DNA of 64,000 nt from CAZBSE01 sp964610385 (GTDB lineage Bacteria; Actinomycetota; Humimicrobiia; Humimicrobiales; Humimicrobiaceae), in assembly GCA_964610385.1 (NCBI GenBank), contig CAZSXW010000005.1, positions 1 to 64,000 on the forward strand, given 5' to 3'. A program made the translations under genes and the position numbers. The first letter of the stretch is position 1; each line of letters starts with the position of its first letter. Positions 63,540-64,000 of the stretch are shown piece by piece. The notes under the pieces are model-generated. The model had not been told where the DNA came from, did not search any database, and was given only the letters and a program-made list of their open reading frames with translations.

Positions 63540-63584
63540 ATCTAATAAAAAGACAGGTCAGGATATCTTTCTGGTAAAAGTTTT

Positions 63585-63869
63585 TCATGCTATATTTTCC
63601 TTTTTATCCAATTTTTCATACTGCTCTGAATTGATTATATTTTTAATCCGAAGTTCAAGCTCCCCGACCGGTATATCAACGAAATCAACGATTTTGTTTA
63701 CATCCATATCAAATTCCAGTCTTGGTACATAATCTCCTTTTTCAAAGATATATTTCTGCCTTAGATTGGATGTGATAAATGATAAAAAACCCCTATGGCT
63801 TTTTATATAATTATTCAGGAACTTTTTGTCCTGCAGACTGTTAGATATTGGCTGGTCTCCCAGTAACAT
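63585..63869 (-). CDS. Hypothetical 94-residue protein
   Basis: I do not recognise this protein. It is soluble, charged and has no cysteine; YVPRLEFDMDVNKIVDFVDI and VGELELRIKNII look like an alpha/beta domain. It begins at 63869 and lies 45 bp before the nitroreductase in the same direction, so the two may be co-transcribed. The stretch 63870-64000 is A+T rich and shows no gene. Confidence 0.5.
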   Translation of the reverse strand: MLLGDQPISNSLQDKKFLNNYIKSHRGFLSFITSNLRQKYIFEKGDYVPRLEFDMDVNKIVDFVDIPVGELELRIKNIINSEQYEKLDKKENIA

Positions 63870-64000
63870 ATCACCGCCGCTTTATAGGTAATTGTTTAAC
63901 CGAAATGTAGATTTCTATGATTGAATTCATTCTATCAGCTTTAAAAGCAACTATAAACATAAAAATTTATTTATTATATATTCAGAATAATGTATAATGC

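Overview
The window looks like chromosome of a low-GC, anaerobic, Gram-positive-type bacterium, most likely a deep-branching actinobacterial relative. Pointers are a MerR/HspR-type regulator in front of dnaK, a 31-residue protein of the AURKAIP1/COX24 (bS22) type known from actinobacteria, a B12-dependent ribonucleotide reductase with NrdR boxes, rubrerythrin with a PerR-like regulator, and the gene order metG-tatD-rsmA-ispE. The placement is inference; no rRNA gene is present.

Bases 1-15,140 are an accessory region ending at a tRNA-Gln(UUG) gene. It is a string of unrelated one-gene or few-gene modules: CAAX protease, AlkZ-like winged-helix protein, small membrane proteins, an arsenic operon (acr3-arsM-arsR), a lipoprotein, an HTH-ATPase-STAS regulator, a DUF1232 protein, two methyltransferases and a TspO-like protein. 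The modules are separated by at least 15 copies of a short repeat, all in the same orientation, all built on TGGCTG and usually ending in TTCGAAC or TTAGAAC. The repeat's left half also occurs over the 3' end and trailer of the tRNA-Gln gene (25 of 29 bases equal to the copy at 244). I saw no copy to the right of the tRNA. One module, with a Cys-rich 69-residue protein, is present twice as a 715-bp near-identical direct repeat whose borders fall inside these repeats. This is the strongest candidate for an undescribed system: a cassette-like array built by recombination at tRNA-derived sites. The repeats also share a reading frame (WL...RT), so they could instead be leftover 3' ends of mobile-element genes. 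No recombinase gene lies in the window.

From 15.2 kb on the DNA is an ordinary core region. 15.2-20.3 kb: ispE, rsmA, tatD, metG, rsmI. 20.3-24.7 kb: rubrerythrin/PerR, a K+ channel, and a cellobiose 2-epimerase-like/GH130 pair for beta-mannoside breakdown. 24.7-25.1 kb: five tRNAs (Lys, Glu, Val, Asp, Phe in transcription order). 25.2-31.4 kb: YtxH, HAD phosphatase, M50 protease with CBS domains, MgtC, YihY/BrkB, Mut7-C, an acyltransferase. 31.4-38.0 kb: chaperone locus hspR-dnaK-hsp20-cbpA-clpB without grpE. 38.3-49.8 kb: plsY, nrdR, a baeRF-type protein, an LpxL/PatA-like acyltransferase, a P-type Ca2+ ATPase, an NDT/TIR-like protein, an ABC exporter, a macrodomain protein and nrdJ. 50.1-64.0 kb: bS22-like protein, sugar-related proteins, S49 peptidase, archaemetzincin, ADP-ribosylglycohydrolase, a padR-DUF1700-DUF4097-GIN-2TM envelope operon, a GGDEF/HD-GYP protein and a nitroreductase.
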